Positions 44,985-56,094 of a stretch of DNA of 64,000 nucleotides are shown piece by piece (the stretch's first letter is position 1; the number at the start of each line of letters is the position of its first letter). Source of the stretch: Forficula auricularia (lineage: Eukaryota; Arthropoda; Insecta; Dermaptera; Forficulidae); NCBI GenBank assembly GCA_024734495.1, contig JALMQS010000905.1, forward strand, positions 1-64,000, read 5' to 3'. The notes under the pieces are model-generated. The model was given only the letters and a program-made list of their open reading frames with translations. It made no database searches and was not told the origin of the DNA. The position numbers and the translations under genes were made by a program.

Positions 44985-45115
44985 TAATAGAAGATAACAA
45001 TTCTTGTATATATATAATCGGTTTGTCGAAAACGGCTCTACCGTTTTTGATAAAAATCACGGATTAGGTGAGATTTTGGTTGACAATTCGATCTCTCAGA
45101 GTTTCATCTTTTAGT
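44985..45115 (+). repeat. Helitron-like left end
   Basis: AACAATTCTTGTATATATAT, CGAAAACGGCTCTACCG and GACAATTCGATCTCTCAGAG, the plus-strand form of the family signature. Confidence 0.5.
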
Positions 45116-45179
45116 AAATTTAATTTGATTTGTAAATACAAAATAAAATATAATAAATTAATCTATTGCCTGTAGAAAT

Positions 45180-45350
45180 TACATCCCATTGTGATATTGG
45201 GGTATCATTTTAGCTTTAAATACCCGCGCGCGCTTAAAAGTTCAAAAGCCCGAGGGAGTGTAAAAAAATTTACAAATCTACAAAATGCTTACATTGTGTT
45301 GTTTTTTTTTCTCTCAGGGTGAACAGGTGAGAGTTGTTTTAGTGGGATCG
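45180..45350 (+). repeat. Second copy of the 44165-44340 block with microexon-like core
   Basis: CGCGCGCTTAAAAGTTCAAA, ATCTACAAAATGCTTACATT and TTTCTCTCAGGGTGAACAGG repeat the 44.2-kb block. The core GGTGAACAG at 45318-45326 is followed by donor GTGAGAGTT. Both splice signals are preserved in both copies. Confidence 0.45.
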
Positions 45351-45782
45351 GGGGGGTGCAGAGGGGGGGGAGGTGTATTTAACATGAACAACGGCGGCAG
45401 CGGCAACAAATACAAGAAGAAGAAGAAGAAGAAGGCTCTCTCAGGTTGTTGGTTGGGAAGACAAAAGGCTAAAAGGACCGGTTCTCTCTCTCTCTTTCTC
45501 TCTTGGGCATCCTGTATCAATGGGTGAGACAGAGAGGGCAGATGAAGAAGATCAGATCCTCTGCAGCATCTCGGTTGGAAATTCTCAGGGATTAGTTAAA
45601 AGAGAGTAGAGAGAGTGAGAGAGAAGCAACGATTATTCATTTCAAGAGAGAGAGAGAGAGAACTCCTTTATTTAATTAAAAGAGGCCAGAAAAAGAAGCT
45701 CTCTGGCTCTGGATGGGCTTAAAGAACTCACTCACTCACTCGGCTATAATTCCAGTTTTATCAAATATTAAAAGAAAACACA

Positions 45783-45813
<31 letters not shown>
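45351..45813. other. GC-richer and purine-rich simple sequence
   Basis: A G-run at about 45351-45373, (GAA)n at about 45414-45433, CT run at 45485-45500, AG run at 45645-45660 and (TA)n at 45786-45813. The 80-residue frame at 45285-45527 translates these (poly-Gly, poly-Lys) and is not a gene. Confidence 0.55.
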
Positions 45814-45817
<4 letters not shown>

Positions 45818-46347
45818 GTCATCAATAAGTCCGTAGGATGACATAGATGGCGTTACTAGAATTTTCCCATATGCTTTTTATTTAGTACTAACCTTCAAAC
45901 GATACGTGTATAAATTTGACAGTAATCTGAGTATTGATTCGTGAGTTATAGCATTTTGTGTGAAGCAACTTTTTTTAGTGAAAAAAAAGTGAATTTTGAG
46001 TTTTAATAAAGCATAGCTTTTTGATGAAAAAAATACAGTGGAAGCCAAACAATGGCTTGATAAACATTAGCCGAACTCTGCTCCATCGAGACAAATGGTA
46101 GAGGAGTGGATTGCTGAATTTAAAAGTGGTCGTACCAGCGCAAATGATGCAGAGCGCAGTGAACGCCCAAATGAGGCTGTTATTCCAGAAAACATAAAAA
46201 AATCCACAAATTGGTTATGAACGATCGCAAATTGAAGGTGCACGAGCTAGCTGACATTGTAAAGATATCAGATGGTAGTGTTTTTACCATTTTGCACGAA
46301 CATTTGGGTATGCGAAAGCTCTGTGAAAAGTGGGTGCCGCGCGAGTA
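45814..46347 (+). mobile_element. Mariner-family DNA transposon, 5' half only
   Basis: Starts after a TA in the TA repeat with TTAGGTCATCAATAAGTCCG, a mariner-like terminal inverted repeat. About 215 bp of 5' leader leads into a transposase relic. The sequence stops matching after WVPRE at about 46345 and runs into AT-rich DNA, so the DDD catalytic half and the right inverted repeat are missing. Confidence 0.85.
46030..46345 (+). pseudogene. Mariner transposase relic, DNA-binding domain
   Basis: Reads the N-terminal helix-turn-helix region of mariner transposase: EEWIAEFKSGRTS, ERPNEAV, then RKLKVHELADIVKISDGSVF and HEHLGMRKLCEKWVPR. There is an in-frame TAG at 46068-46070 and a frameshift in the A-run at about 46193-46203. 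The catalytic Asp residues are absent because the element is truncated. Confidence 0.85.
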
Positions 46348-46349
46348 TT

Positions 46350-46739
46350 TATATATATATTTATGTTTATTTAGTTCAAGAAGAGGACAACCTAATTAGG
46401 TTTTTGTTATATGAATCCACTACTCTCTGCTACTTTTGGAAAATCAAAATTGAATTTATAATCATTGATCCGGTTTTAAATGATTAATTAATTAACTTGT
46501 TTGGAAAAAATTAATTATTACGAAATAGAGATGGACTATAATTGGTAAACAATTAAAATTAAACATTATTTAATTATATTGTTGAAAAATAAATAGAAAG
46601 ATAAATTTGTCATATAATTAATTGAATCAATACAGAACGTGTAACAATTATTTGAATTAAATTTATGTTATACCTATACTACCTTTAAATGAGCGATTCT
46701 TGTATATATAGAATTGGTTACAAAATATACAATATTATA
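46350..46739. other. AT-rich DNA with a Helitron-like left-end fragment
   Basis: At about 46688-46720, AAATGAGCGATTCTTGTATA and GAATTGGTT resemble the Helitron-like left end. Nothing else recognised. Confidence 0.45.
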
Positions 46740-47280
46740 CAGGGTGGGAGCATAATTTTTTTTTAAATGTGTTTTAAACATTATCAGACAAAAAGGGTGT
46801 GGGTGGGGGGGGGGGGGGGTCAAAAATACAGATTCTAGACCTAATACGCTGTACACCTACTTCCACTTGTACTTCCAAATGTTTCCAAGTACTTCCAAAA
46901 TACTTCCAAAGAGGTGTACACCTACTTCCAATCGCGGATCACCCCTCGGAAAACCCCATTCACACGTTTCTTAACTCTTGCTTTGAACTTACCAAGAAAT
47001 TAGATTAAATTAAGTCACTAATCTCTATGTCTGTATTTTAATATCAGTTGCTCAAAATATCTCAAAAAACAATAAATAATTAAGCCTCACTATTTATGAT
47101 ACTAACAAATTCAAAAAGATAATAATTAAATATGAAATAAACGATTATTGTTATTTAATTAATTGATTTGTCATTTAATTTTATTGTTTAATTAATTATT
47201 ACGAATCTTTTAATTATGTCATTTTAATTATATCCGATTAAAATAATTATTACGTAATAAATTAAACTAAAATGTGATGA
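46740..47280. repeat. Half foldback, MITE and 430-bp duplicated segment
   Basis: 46740-46845 is one arm of the 47322 foldback (CAGGGTGGGAGCATAA, CATTATCAGACAAAAAGGGT, a 15-G run at 46805-46819). 46845-46950 is a GAGGGGTGAACCGCGA MITE lacking its left terminus (GTGTACACCTACTTCC twice, ATCGCGGATCACCCCTCGG). 46950-47280 continues into sequence duplicated at 51205-51535 and related to the 31.7-34.5 kb array. Confidence 0.6.
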
Positions 47281-47321
47281 TATGTGATAGATAAAAAAAT
47301 ATACAATATTATACAGGGTGG

Positions 47322-47570
47322 GCATAAATTTTTTTTAATGTGTTTTAAACATTATCAGACAAAAAGGGTGGAGGCCAAAAATACAGATTCTAGACCTTTC
47401 GACCAAATTCAACCAAATTTTGTATACATATTCTTTGGGCCCCCCAGAAGGCTAGAAATGCAAAAACTAACCAAACTTAGTTGTGTCGAAAGGGCTAGAA
47501 TTTTCATTTTTGACACTCGCCCTTTTTTTGTCTAATATAATGTTTAAAACACTTAAAAAAAAAAATTATG
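47322..47570. repeat. Foldback element, about 250 bp
   Basis: The left arm (GGGTGGGCATAAATTTTTT, GTGTTTTAAACATTATCAGA) and the right arm (GTCTAATATAATGTTTAAAA, AAATTATG) pair. The interior TCGACCAAATTCAACCAAAT and GGCTAGAAATGCAAAAACTA match the middle of the 4550-5340 element. Confidence 0.6.
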
Positions 47571-47694
47571 TAGCTTTTCAGAAAAGTATAAATGTTTTTT
47601 TTTTTTTTTTTTTTGTAAAATATTTTCATTTTTTTAGATCTCTTCAAAAATGTGGGAGATCTTTATCTTCACGCTGTATTATTAAATGCACGTA

Positions 47695-49386
47695 CCGGGT
47701 GATTCAATAAGGGTGACGAGGTACCGTATCTCAGGAACTAATAATCGTAGAAGTTTGGGAAAAAAATCCTTCAGAGGAAATCGGCCAAGAAAAATTGCTG
47801 GAAATATTTTTTAAGTTCATAAGTCCACCGCTAGGTGGCTAAATAGCTTCGATCGTATAAAAAAATGCAATTTTCTCGAAAATTTTCCAATATAAGTTTA
47901 GAAATGAATACTCTCACGTTAATGCCACCATAATAGTCCATCTTTTTGATAAATGACTTTTTATTGTAGGACGTGAAATAAAGGCGGGAGGGGATGTTAA
48001 ATTTTTATGGACTCTAGTGTCCTTAACTTAAGTTTGACTCAACGGAAATTTGTTAACAAGGTCTGGTTCAAGAAAGGAAGGTTTGGTGAATAAAATACCA
48101 AAACATCCATGCCATTCTAGTTCTTGCCGTCCTCGCTAAGGGGCGTGTTTTATAAAGTTAAACGTTTTATTAATTTTGCTCCGAAATCTTAAATGGAACC
48201 GTATAATTATTTTATTAAATTCAGAAAGTAGATCAAATTCGTAACAAAATATGTTCAAACCGCATGTCGATATCTCCATTCGTTTAACAGTTATTGCTTA
48301 AAGAATATTTTATTAACTAATTTATTAAAGAAAGAAAATAGGTAATTGAATTTTCAATTTTTTTTTAAGTTTCGTAGTCAAGCATGCCATGGACAAATAA
48401 AAAAACAGTTTAAAACTTTGTTCTTATCTTTATTTAATCACAAAAATAATGATATAACATAACAAACAATAAAATAACAATTACAACATTAACATCTATT
48501 TGTGAAAAATGCCGTTTCCATAGAAACTGTCAACCAAGTCTTTCACAGCCTTCTAAGAAATTAGGCATTTTTGAAATTTAATACCTACTCACAGGCGACA
48601 GAAAAGCATTAGGAAAAAAGCATTATTATCATTATTTTTGTGATTAAATGAAAATAAGAACAAAGTTTTAAACTGTTTTTTTATTTGTCCATGGCATGCT
48701 TGACTACGAAACTTAAAAAAAAATTGTAAACTCAATTACCTATTTTGTTTCTTTAATAAATTAGTTAATAAAATATTCTTTAAGCAATAACTGTTAAACG
48801 AATGGAGATATCGACATGAGGTTTGAACAAATTTTATTTCAAATTTGATCTACTTTCTGAATCTAATAAAATAATTATACGGTTCCATTTAAGATTTCGG
48901 AGCAAAATTAATAAAACGTTTAACTTTATAAAACACGCCACTTAGCGAGGGCGGCAAGAACTAGAATGGCATGGATGTTTTTTTATTTTATTTACCAAAC
49001 CTTCCTTTCTTGAACCAGACCTTGTTAACAAATTTCCGTTAAGTCAAACTTAAGTTATAGACACTAGAGTCCATAAAAGTTTAGCATCCCCTCCCGCCTT
49101 TATTTTACGTCCTACAATAAAAATTCATTTATCATAAAAGATGGACTATTATGGTGGCATCAACGTGAGAGTATTCATTTTTAAACTTATATTGGAAAAT
49201 TTTCGAGAAAATTGCATTTTTTATACGATTGAAGCTATTTAGCCACCTAGCGGTGGATGTATGAACTTAAAAAATATTTCCAGCAATTTTTCTTGGTCGA
49301 TTTCCTCTGAAGGATTTTTTTCCCAAACTTCTACGATTATTAGTTCCTGAGATACGGTACCTCGTCACCCTTATTGAATCACCCGG
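47695..49386. mobile_element. Long-armed foldback transposon, 1692 bp, TA target duplication
   Basis: Two arms of about 760 bp, 47695-48455 and 48627-49386, are near-perfect reverse complements. They start CCGGGTGATTCAATAAGGGT and end with its complement. A TA dinucleotide flanks both ends (47693-47694 and 49387-49388), consistent with Tc1/mariner-like integration. The 171-bp centre is unrelated. No transposase or other protein frame exists, so mobility would need an enzyme in trans. A transcript would fold into a 760-bp double strand. Indels between the arms show some age. Confidence 0.85.
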
Positions 49387-49388
49387 TA

Positions 49389-49675
49389 TATCTAGAATTG
49401 GTTTCAAAATATACATATATAAAACAACGTGTCTCAAAAAAATATTTTGATAAGTTTTTATTAACAGGAGGTGGAATAAAAATAAATTATGTGGTTGAAT
49501 CAAAACAAAAAGTGGTTGATTAAAAACAAAAAAAAATCATTTTAACATTATCTAATATAACAATAACGTAATCGATTTGTATCCGAATAAATTTGAAATG
49601 AGTTGGTTGTTCAAATTCTTTTCCCAGAGGTTTTTTCTTTTCTCTTCTTTATTTCATGATTTATTTGTTCTAGTG
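49389..49675. other. AT-rich DNA
   Basis: A partial match to the 32.3-kb unit (GGTGGAATAAAAATAAATTA, AATCAAAACAAAAAGTGGTT) at about 49470-49525. No gene; the minus frame at 49267-49503 overlaps the foldback arm. Confidence 0.5.
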
Positions 49676-50175
49676 TAAAGTGGAAGGTGCGAGGCGAAAG
49701 CGGCTTAGGGGGGACGGGGGACGGGGGGACACAGATTTACGACCAGCAAGATGACCGGAACAACAACAACAACAATTCTCTTTCTCTCTTCTTCGGCATG
49801 TTGTACGTTTGTCTGTTTGTCTGTTGTTCATTTTTTTTATAAGTATATTTATTTTTTTCGCGAATCTCTGTCTAGAAAGCAGAGGAGAGCGGATTAGAAA
49901 GCGGCAGCTAGCCATTAAGAGAGAGACAGACGGACATACTAAAGCCCCCGGGGTCAATTTGCGAGGCTCATCCTCATCCTCTTAAAAGCCGTCGCTAATA
50001 CAATTAATGAATGAATGAATGAAGAATGGGTCGACGAAGGTTAGGCTCTTTTAACCAGGGAGCCAGCAACCGAGACTATTCCTGCTCCTTTAAGTCCAGT
50101 CCAGTCCAGTCCATGAAAGAAAGAAAGTGCACAGGAGCAGTAGGAACCCATCCATATCCATCCCAATTAGCAAAA
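49676..50175. other. GC-rich unique island
   Basis: Contains G-rich GGGGGACGGGGGACGG near 49709, CAA repeats near 49760-49773, GTCT repeats, TGAA repeats at about 50008-50023 and a CCAGT minisatellite at 50095-50113. The 95-residue minus frame at 49670-49957 has a Cys run from the CAA repeat and no recognisable domain. Possibly host regulatory DNA. Confidence 0.35.
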
Positions 50176-51084
50176 AGAAATCGATGACAAACAACAACAA
50201 CAACAACAACAATAATTAAACAAGGTTTTTTAATTATTGTTTCTATTTCACTAATTAATTATTACAAAAAAATAATTAAAAAAATATTAAATTTCATTTA
50301 ATTTTAATTAATTAACAATTATTCAACAATAAATAAATACAATTATTAATAATGGACATTTAATAATTCAAAACTACTATTATTACAGCTCAAAAAAAGA
50401 TTAAGAATGCGGCCTTTTGTACTTTTCAAACGCCCCTAACTTAATCAAAAATTACAATTTTAGTTAATTTCTTTTTTTTTCTTCAATATCTTGGTTTGTA
50501 AATATTACTTTAAAAAAATTCTATAATGAACCATATAGAAGTATTAGGGTGAGTTCACTTTAACATTAGTAATTCTTGTTTTGTGGAAAAAAATATCACG
50601 TGATTGACAAAAAATAAATGTATTTTTGAATTCAGAAGCCAAAAATCTATAAGGATTAGGACCTAAAATTATTTAAACAACTTTTTCATTTCAGACCTAT
50701 GTAATTAATTTATTATTTTAGTAAAAAAATGAATAATTGAATACGATTAGGTCAATTATACGATATATTAGGCAGATAGTGATTATACTAGCAATATCAT
50801 TTACTTATAACAGAGTATAATCTTTGGGTTTCAGATAAATATAAAGGGTCTCAAATCCTATTATCGCCCCCTTTTCAAATCAATTCTAATAACAGCGTGA
50901 GCGGCTGTACTGATGGTTGCATTAGCCCCTGCCAAACTGACGCCCTTTTAAAAGCTTCATTTTAAACATTTGCACTCTTTTTGGAGGCGCCCCGGGAATT
51001 GCCCTTGTTGCAGGTACCTTAAACCGGCCCTGGATGGCTATAAAAATGCCAATTTCACTGGACGATCACCCCCTTAGAAAAACC
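50176..51084. other. AT-rich DNA, nothing recognised
   Basis: (CAA)n at about 50188-50211, then AT-rich sequence. Slightly GC-richer near 50880-51060. No coding frame. Confidence 0.5.
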
Positions 51085-51535
51085 CGAGGGGTGAACCGCG
51101 ACCTAATATGCTGTACACCTACATCCACTTGTACTTTCAAATGTTTCCAAAATACTTCCAAAGAGGTGTACACCTACTTCCAATCGCGGATCACCCTTCG
51201 GGAAACCCCATTCACACGTTTCTTAACTCTTGCTTTGAACTTGCCAAGAAATTAGATTAAATTAAGTCACTAATCTCTATTTCTGTATTTTAATATCAGT
51301 TGCTCAAAATATCTCAAAAAACATTAAATAATTAAGCCTCACTATTTATGATACTAACAAATTCAAAAAGATAATAATTAAATATGAAATAAACGATTAT
51401 TGTTATTTAATTAATTGATTTGTCATTTAATTTTATTGTTTAATTAATTATTACGAAACTTTTAATTATGTCATTTTAATTATATCTGATTAAAATAATT
51501 AGTACGTAATAAATTAAACTAAAATGTGAATGTGA
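51085..51535. repeat. MITE plus segment duplicated from 46845-47280
   Basis: 51085-51205 is a GAGGGGTGAACCGCGA MITE with both ends (left CGAGGGGTGAACCGCGACCT, right ATCGCGGATCACCCTTCGG). 51205-51535 matches 46950-47280 almost base for base. The shared MITE and flank show that the block was duplicated as a unit after the MITE inserted. Confidence 0.68.
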
Positions 51536-51892
51536 TAGACCAAAAAATACATACAGGAGCCGAAAATCTATAGGATCACATAATATTATTTATTAAAGAG
51601 TTTTTTCATGTGTAATTTGAACCTGGCTCATTAATACGATATGGATAAAAGATGACGCTATTTTAGACGTTTGTACTATTACTAAGTGTCATATTCAGGT
51701 AAAAATAATTAAAAATTACTAGATACTAATTGTTTTTTGTTCACTACTCATTTCGATACATAAGTACTAAGTTGAATATATTGTTATCGCTTTTTAAAAT
51801 CGCCTGAAAGGCGATCAATTTCTGTTTCAAGTAAATTCTCAAAAATGTCCCGGTTTGAGAAATAAATATTATGATATGTTTATTATATTTCA

Positions 51893-52303
51893 GTAAGAAC
51901 TCGTTTTTTAGTAAGAACGGGTTCTTACTAATTAAAACGCGTTTCACTGAATAACCTTTGTGGCAACTAGAATTTACTGATGTTGGTTGAGTTTGCCCCA
52001 AAGGTCTAGAAACTTCAATTTTGACTCTTCGCCTCATTTTGAGTGTTTATATTCACAAATTTTTAAACAAAAATGTCAAAAATTAGATGCAAAGTTAAGG
52101 AGAATGTAATCTTTGACATTTTCGTTTAAAAATTTTTGAATATAAACACTCAAAATGAGGCGGAAAGTCAAAATTGAAGTTTCTAGACCTTTGGGGCAAA
52201 TTCAACCAACATCAGTAAATTCTAGTTGCCACAAAGGTATTCAGTGAAACACGTTTTAACTAGTAAGAACCCGTTCTTTCTAAATAACGGGTTTTTACTT
52301 AAA
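51893..52303. repeat. Near-perfect palindromic foldback, about 410 bp
   Basis: Arms of about 190 bp: left with AGTAAGAACGGGTTCTTACT and ATTTACTGATGTTGGTTGAG, right as the reverse complement ending ACCCGTTCTTTCTAAATAACG. A short centre lies near 52085-52110. The ends are themselves small hairpins. The 97-residue frame at 51744-52037 runs through the left arm and is not a gene. Confidence 0.78.
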
Positions 52304-53309
52304 CACATAATAAGGAAGTTTCCTAGTGGCCGAAACCTGAACTAAAATTGTATCTTTCTTTTTTTTTTTCTTTATCTATTATCTGATTTAATACACAATA
52401 TTTCAAAAATAATAAAGTGCTTGTCGTTATTTTGTGATATAAATAAATCATCAGGGGGTGGGGGGGGGGGGGGGGGCTAGGAGAATTTTTTGCACAAAAA
52501 ACAAACAAGAACAAAAAGTGCAAAAAGACATCTCAGTTAATCAAAGGTATAAAATCTAGTCCTCTCAGAAGTCAGAACAACATCTGTACTTCATATTTTA
52601 ACTTCTTTCATTTTTATTTATTACCACACATTTCGTATTGTATTTTAAATTATATATATGTCCGGGAAGTGAAGAAAAAAAATTTTTTTTTTTTTTTTAT
52701 TTTTATTTTTTTTTGTATCATTTAATTTATCTTCTTATATAATAATTGAGTTGTGTTGTTTTAAAAAAATGGCAAAAATTGTAGGTATTTTGCCTTTTAC
52801 AAAGCAAAGTTTTAGCAAAATAAATAAATAAATATTAAACAATTAAATTAAATTAAATAATTAATTAATAAAATTAAATTTTTCGACAATTAAATATTTA
52901 ATCTAGAAAACAATATAAAATTTTGTTCACACTTTCAACCTATTATACTTATTATACCTAAAAATTATCGATTCTAAAATTCTAAAAGCACTCAATTAAG
53001 TCCATATAACTCTAGAAAATAAAACAAAACTTTTCAATTAAATTAAGATAAATAATAATTAAATAAATAATAACAAATAATTAGATAATTTCTCAACAAT
53101 AAGTATTTAATATTTAATGTAGAAAAAATGTTCAATGATATTTCCTGAATTATCGATATTTCAAAATTCAAAACACTCAAGTGATAATACATAGTTCATA
53201 TAACTTCAAAAAATAAAACAACTTTTAAAATTAAATTAAAAATAAATATATAAAAAAATAATAATTTTTAGGCTATATAATTCGTATTTTTGATGGTTTA
53301 TTACGTATA

Positions 53310-53312
<3 letters not shown>
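52304..53312. other. AT-rich DNA with homopolymer runs
   Basis: A G-run at about 52460-52476 and T-runs near 52680-52715. 52900-53130 resembles the 58.7-59.3 kb repeat (CACTCAATTAAGTCCATATA, AATTAAGATAAATAATAATT). No gene. Confidence 0.5.

Positions 53313-53361
<49 letters not shown>
53313..53361. repeat. (TA)n microsatellite
   Basis: About 24 TA units without interruption. Confidence 0.95.
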
Positions 53362-53362
<1 letters not shown>

Positions 53363-54120
53363 AGCCATTGTCAGACAGTACCCGTGGAGCAGCAAGGAAC
53401 ATGTGGGAGAAAAAGCAACTAATTCAATTACAGTTATTATATTGTCAAATTTTACAAATAAAACATATCTATTCTCTATATTATATATCTATATCTCTAT
53501 ATATTAATATATTCCTCTATATATATCTTAGAATATTAGATTTTTTTTTTTTTTATTAGATTTACGGCGTGTCTCATTTGAAATTTTAGTTGACAAATTT
53601 ATTAATTTTAAATATATTATATATTAATATATATTTAATTTTTTGGAAATAATTCATACAGCGAAATTTTTTTTTTTTTGAATTTAAGAAAAATATAAAT
53701 TCTTAAAATTTTAGTAGACAAATTAATTTAAATATATATATATATATATTATATATATTTAATTTAATTTATAATATAAGTTTTAATGAGATATGATTTA
53801 ATGGGATAATGAGATTAATTCTTAATTTATTATTGCGCGGGTCATTTGAAATTTTAGTAGATAAATTAATTTTAAAATTATTATATATAATTAATTTAGA
53901 GACACTTTTTAGATAAATTTAAATATTGAAATGTATTATTAAAAAAGAAATAGGTTTCCAACCGATCGGGAATTATGAGAGAAATGGTTGCATGCTCTAA
54001 TAAAGTATTTATAAAGAATTTAATTATATTTTTTCATCTTTCTTTGATCAATATTCATTATTCAAAAAACTATTTTTTTCGAAACATATACCTAATTACG
54101 GACAGCTAATAATCACATCT
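53362..54120. other. AT-rich DNA
   Basis: Three loose repeats of AAATTTTAGTWGACAAATTAATTT near 53580, 53705 and 53850, otherwise nothing. Confidence 0.4.
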
Positions 54121-54123
54121 CGT

Positions 54124-54180
54124 GACGCTGCCCGCCAGGGCCGAGCGGTGCCGGGCGTGCCGTAGGCACGCCAGATACTG
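54124..54180. repeat. GC-rich block with strong hairpin, related to 7.2 kb
   Basis: GACGCTGCCCGCCAGGGC followed by GGCGTGCC-GTA-GGCACGCC (about 54153-54171), a perfect 8-bp stem with 3-base loop. Possibly a Helitron-type terminal hairpin; the matching left end was not found. Confidence 0.45.
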
Positions 54181-54239
54181 CTCGTATATATATATATATC
54201 ACTGGCGTGCGGTCTATGAATGATGTGGATGTTGTGCAT

Positions 54240-54935
54240 CCCTAAAATTTCAAAACGTCAAGAGTATTTTTATACGGTGTCATATAAAAAATCTTATGTT
54301 AAATTTGAAAAATAATGAAGAATTCTGCCTTTATCGATGAATTTTACAAAAAGGAGCAAAAAATAAAATAAAATTTTAAAAATTTAAGGGTTCTTTTTTG
54401 GACAACAGCATCCCTTGTTTGAAATGTTACTGCTCGCCATTTTGATATATAAATGTTTGTGCCATAACCTCACTCTTTCATTTAATTTTAATTGTTTATT
54501 TTATTTTATTTATTTTTAATTATTATTTATTCGCCATTTTATTTAACCTAACTTAACCTCACTTTTTGATTTAGTAGTTCAATTATTGAAATTAGACAAA
54601 ATAATAAACTGATTTAAACAAATAAATAAATATTTTTGTAGAAAAATTCGTTGTATTGTTGTGTAGCAAACCACACAAATGATTCAGAATTTTGAATTTT
54701 GAATGCGTATACAGACGTTTACTTTAATCAAGCAGAAGATAACCTCATTGATTTCTCTTTATTGAAAAATGAATTCATTCGCAAGAGAAACAACAACAAC
54801 AACAACAACAACGCTGTTTCTATAATATTAATTGAACAATTTCATTCTCAATTTGTTAAAGAATGAGGAAGAATTATAAAATCAATTTATTATATATATA
54901 ATATATAAAAAAATTTCTATTTATTGATTTCTAGA
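54240..54935. repeat. Second copy of the 42570-43310 segment
   Basis: Direct orientation, 11.7 kb away, with indels (longer CAA run at about 54790-54812). Confidence 0.7.
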
Positions 54936-55425
54936 AAAGTTAAATAAATAAATAAATAAATAAACGAATAAATAAATAAAATAATAATTATAATTGTGTT
55001 AGGAGGAATTTAATAGAAAGAAAAAACGATGGACGAGTTTAAAAACAAAAATAGATTAATAGAATTCGAAGGATGGCGAAGGAGAAAGTTGAATTTTGAA
55101 GGAGGAAGGCTATTCAAGATTACAGGGAAATAGTTCTTATAGATAAATAAATAAATAAATAAATAAATAGATGGAGGGATTTTAGATTATGTATCTATTT
55201 TACCTGCTTACTATTTGTGGAATTAATAATTAAGAATTGAAGGAAAACAACTGACTGACCCTTGTACCAATAACGCCATCCACCTAACAACTAACTAACT
55301 CACTGACTCATTATTTAATTAATAATAATAATAATAATTTCAAAGTATTTTCCTCAAAAAAAACTAGACCTTTTTTTTCTTGAACTTTTGGTTTATAATT
55401 AAAGAATGATTCAGTAATAATTTAT
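54936..55425. other. AT-rich DNA with AAAT microsatellites
   Basis: AAAT runs at about 54943-54970 and 55143-55168. CTGACTGACCCTTGTACCAATAACGCCATCCA at about 55251 begins a unit repeated at about 56936 and 58166. Confidence 0.5.
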
Positions 55426-55742
55426 GAACGAAAAGCCGTAGAAAGTTCATTCTTGTCCTAAAATATTTGTATTTTTAAAGGAGAGAACTGTTTAGATTTT
55501 GGGATTTCTATCTTTAGAATTTAGTATGGTCCAAAAATGCAGAAAACGTGATTTTTTCAAAAATTTTATCGTGATTTTAAGCCGATGTTATGATATAGGC
55601 AAAAAATAAACAATTTATTTTTTTATTAGTTGAATAAAAGATTTCACTGTCGATGGTAACAGAATTGTATTTATTTTAGGTTAAAAATAAAATGAGAGAG
55701 TCTTCTGTTTTTTAAATAAAATAATTTTTAATTATTTCTAGA

Positions 55743-55780
55743 GACTATAGTTTCGAAGGCATTGTCTTCATCATCAGTCT
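55743..55780 (-). ncRNA. Hammerhead-like ribozyme candidate
   Basis: Minus strand: TAGA, CTGATGA, one T, GAAG-loop-CTTC, GAAA, CTATAG, TC, then TCTA. TAGA and TCTA can form a 4-bp stem I, the GAAG/CTTC stem is stem II, and C-TATA-G would be a minimal stem III as in schistosome- or Penelope-type hammerheads. The extra base between CTGATGA and stem II breaks the canonical core, so activity is uncertain. Confidence 0.35.
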
Positions 55781-56075
55781 ATCACAAATATTTCAAATTA
55801 GTTACAAATTAAGATTTATACATAGAAAATTTTGAAAAATATATAATGTCTTTTTCTTCATTTATTTTTTGTTATAATGAGGTCTCTATTAGTGGTAATC
55901 TAAATAATAGCAAAATTATTGTATTTTTAAGTCAGAATCTTATAAAATTTTGCGATTTTTTGTAGGGCCATATTGATATTGGGCCGCGGATTGGACAAGT
56001 CTGTTAGTTAAGAGACAGAGGTTATTGAACATTTTAAGTCGAGTCTCGAATTTTAAAAATATATTCATGTCACCG

Positions 56076-56094
56076 CCCCCCCCCCCCCCCCCCC
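56076..56094. repeat. Poly-C run, 19 bases
   Basis: An uninterrupted C homopolymer followed by A's; could be partly an assembly artefact. Confidence 0.9.

Noticed and set aside
45285..45527. 80-codon frame with Gly and Lys runs
   Set aside because: Translation of G-run and GAA microsatellites; includes the microexon-like site but not as a coding exon.
45814..46347. Complete mariner transposon
   Set aside because: Only the 5' end and DNA-binding half are present, with a stop, a frameshift and no right inverted repeat.
49670..49957. 95-codon minus frame with Cys run
   Set aside because: The Cys run is the CAA repeat read in another frame; no domain.
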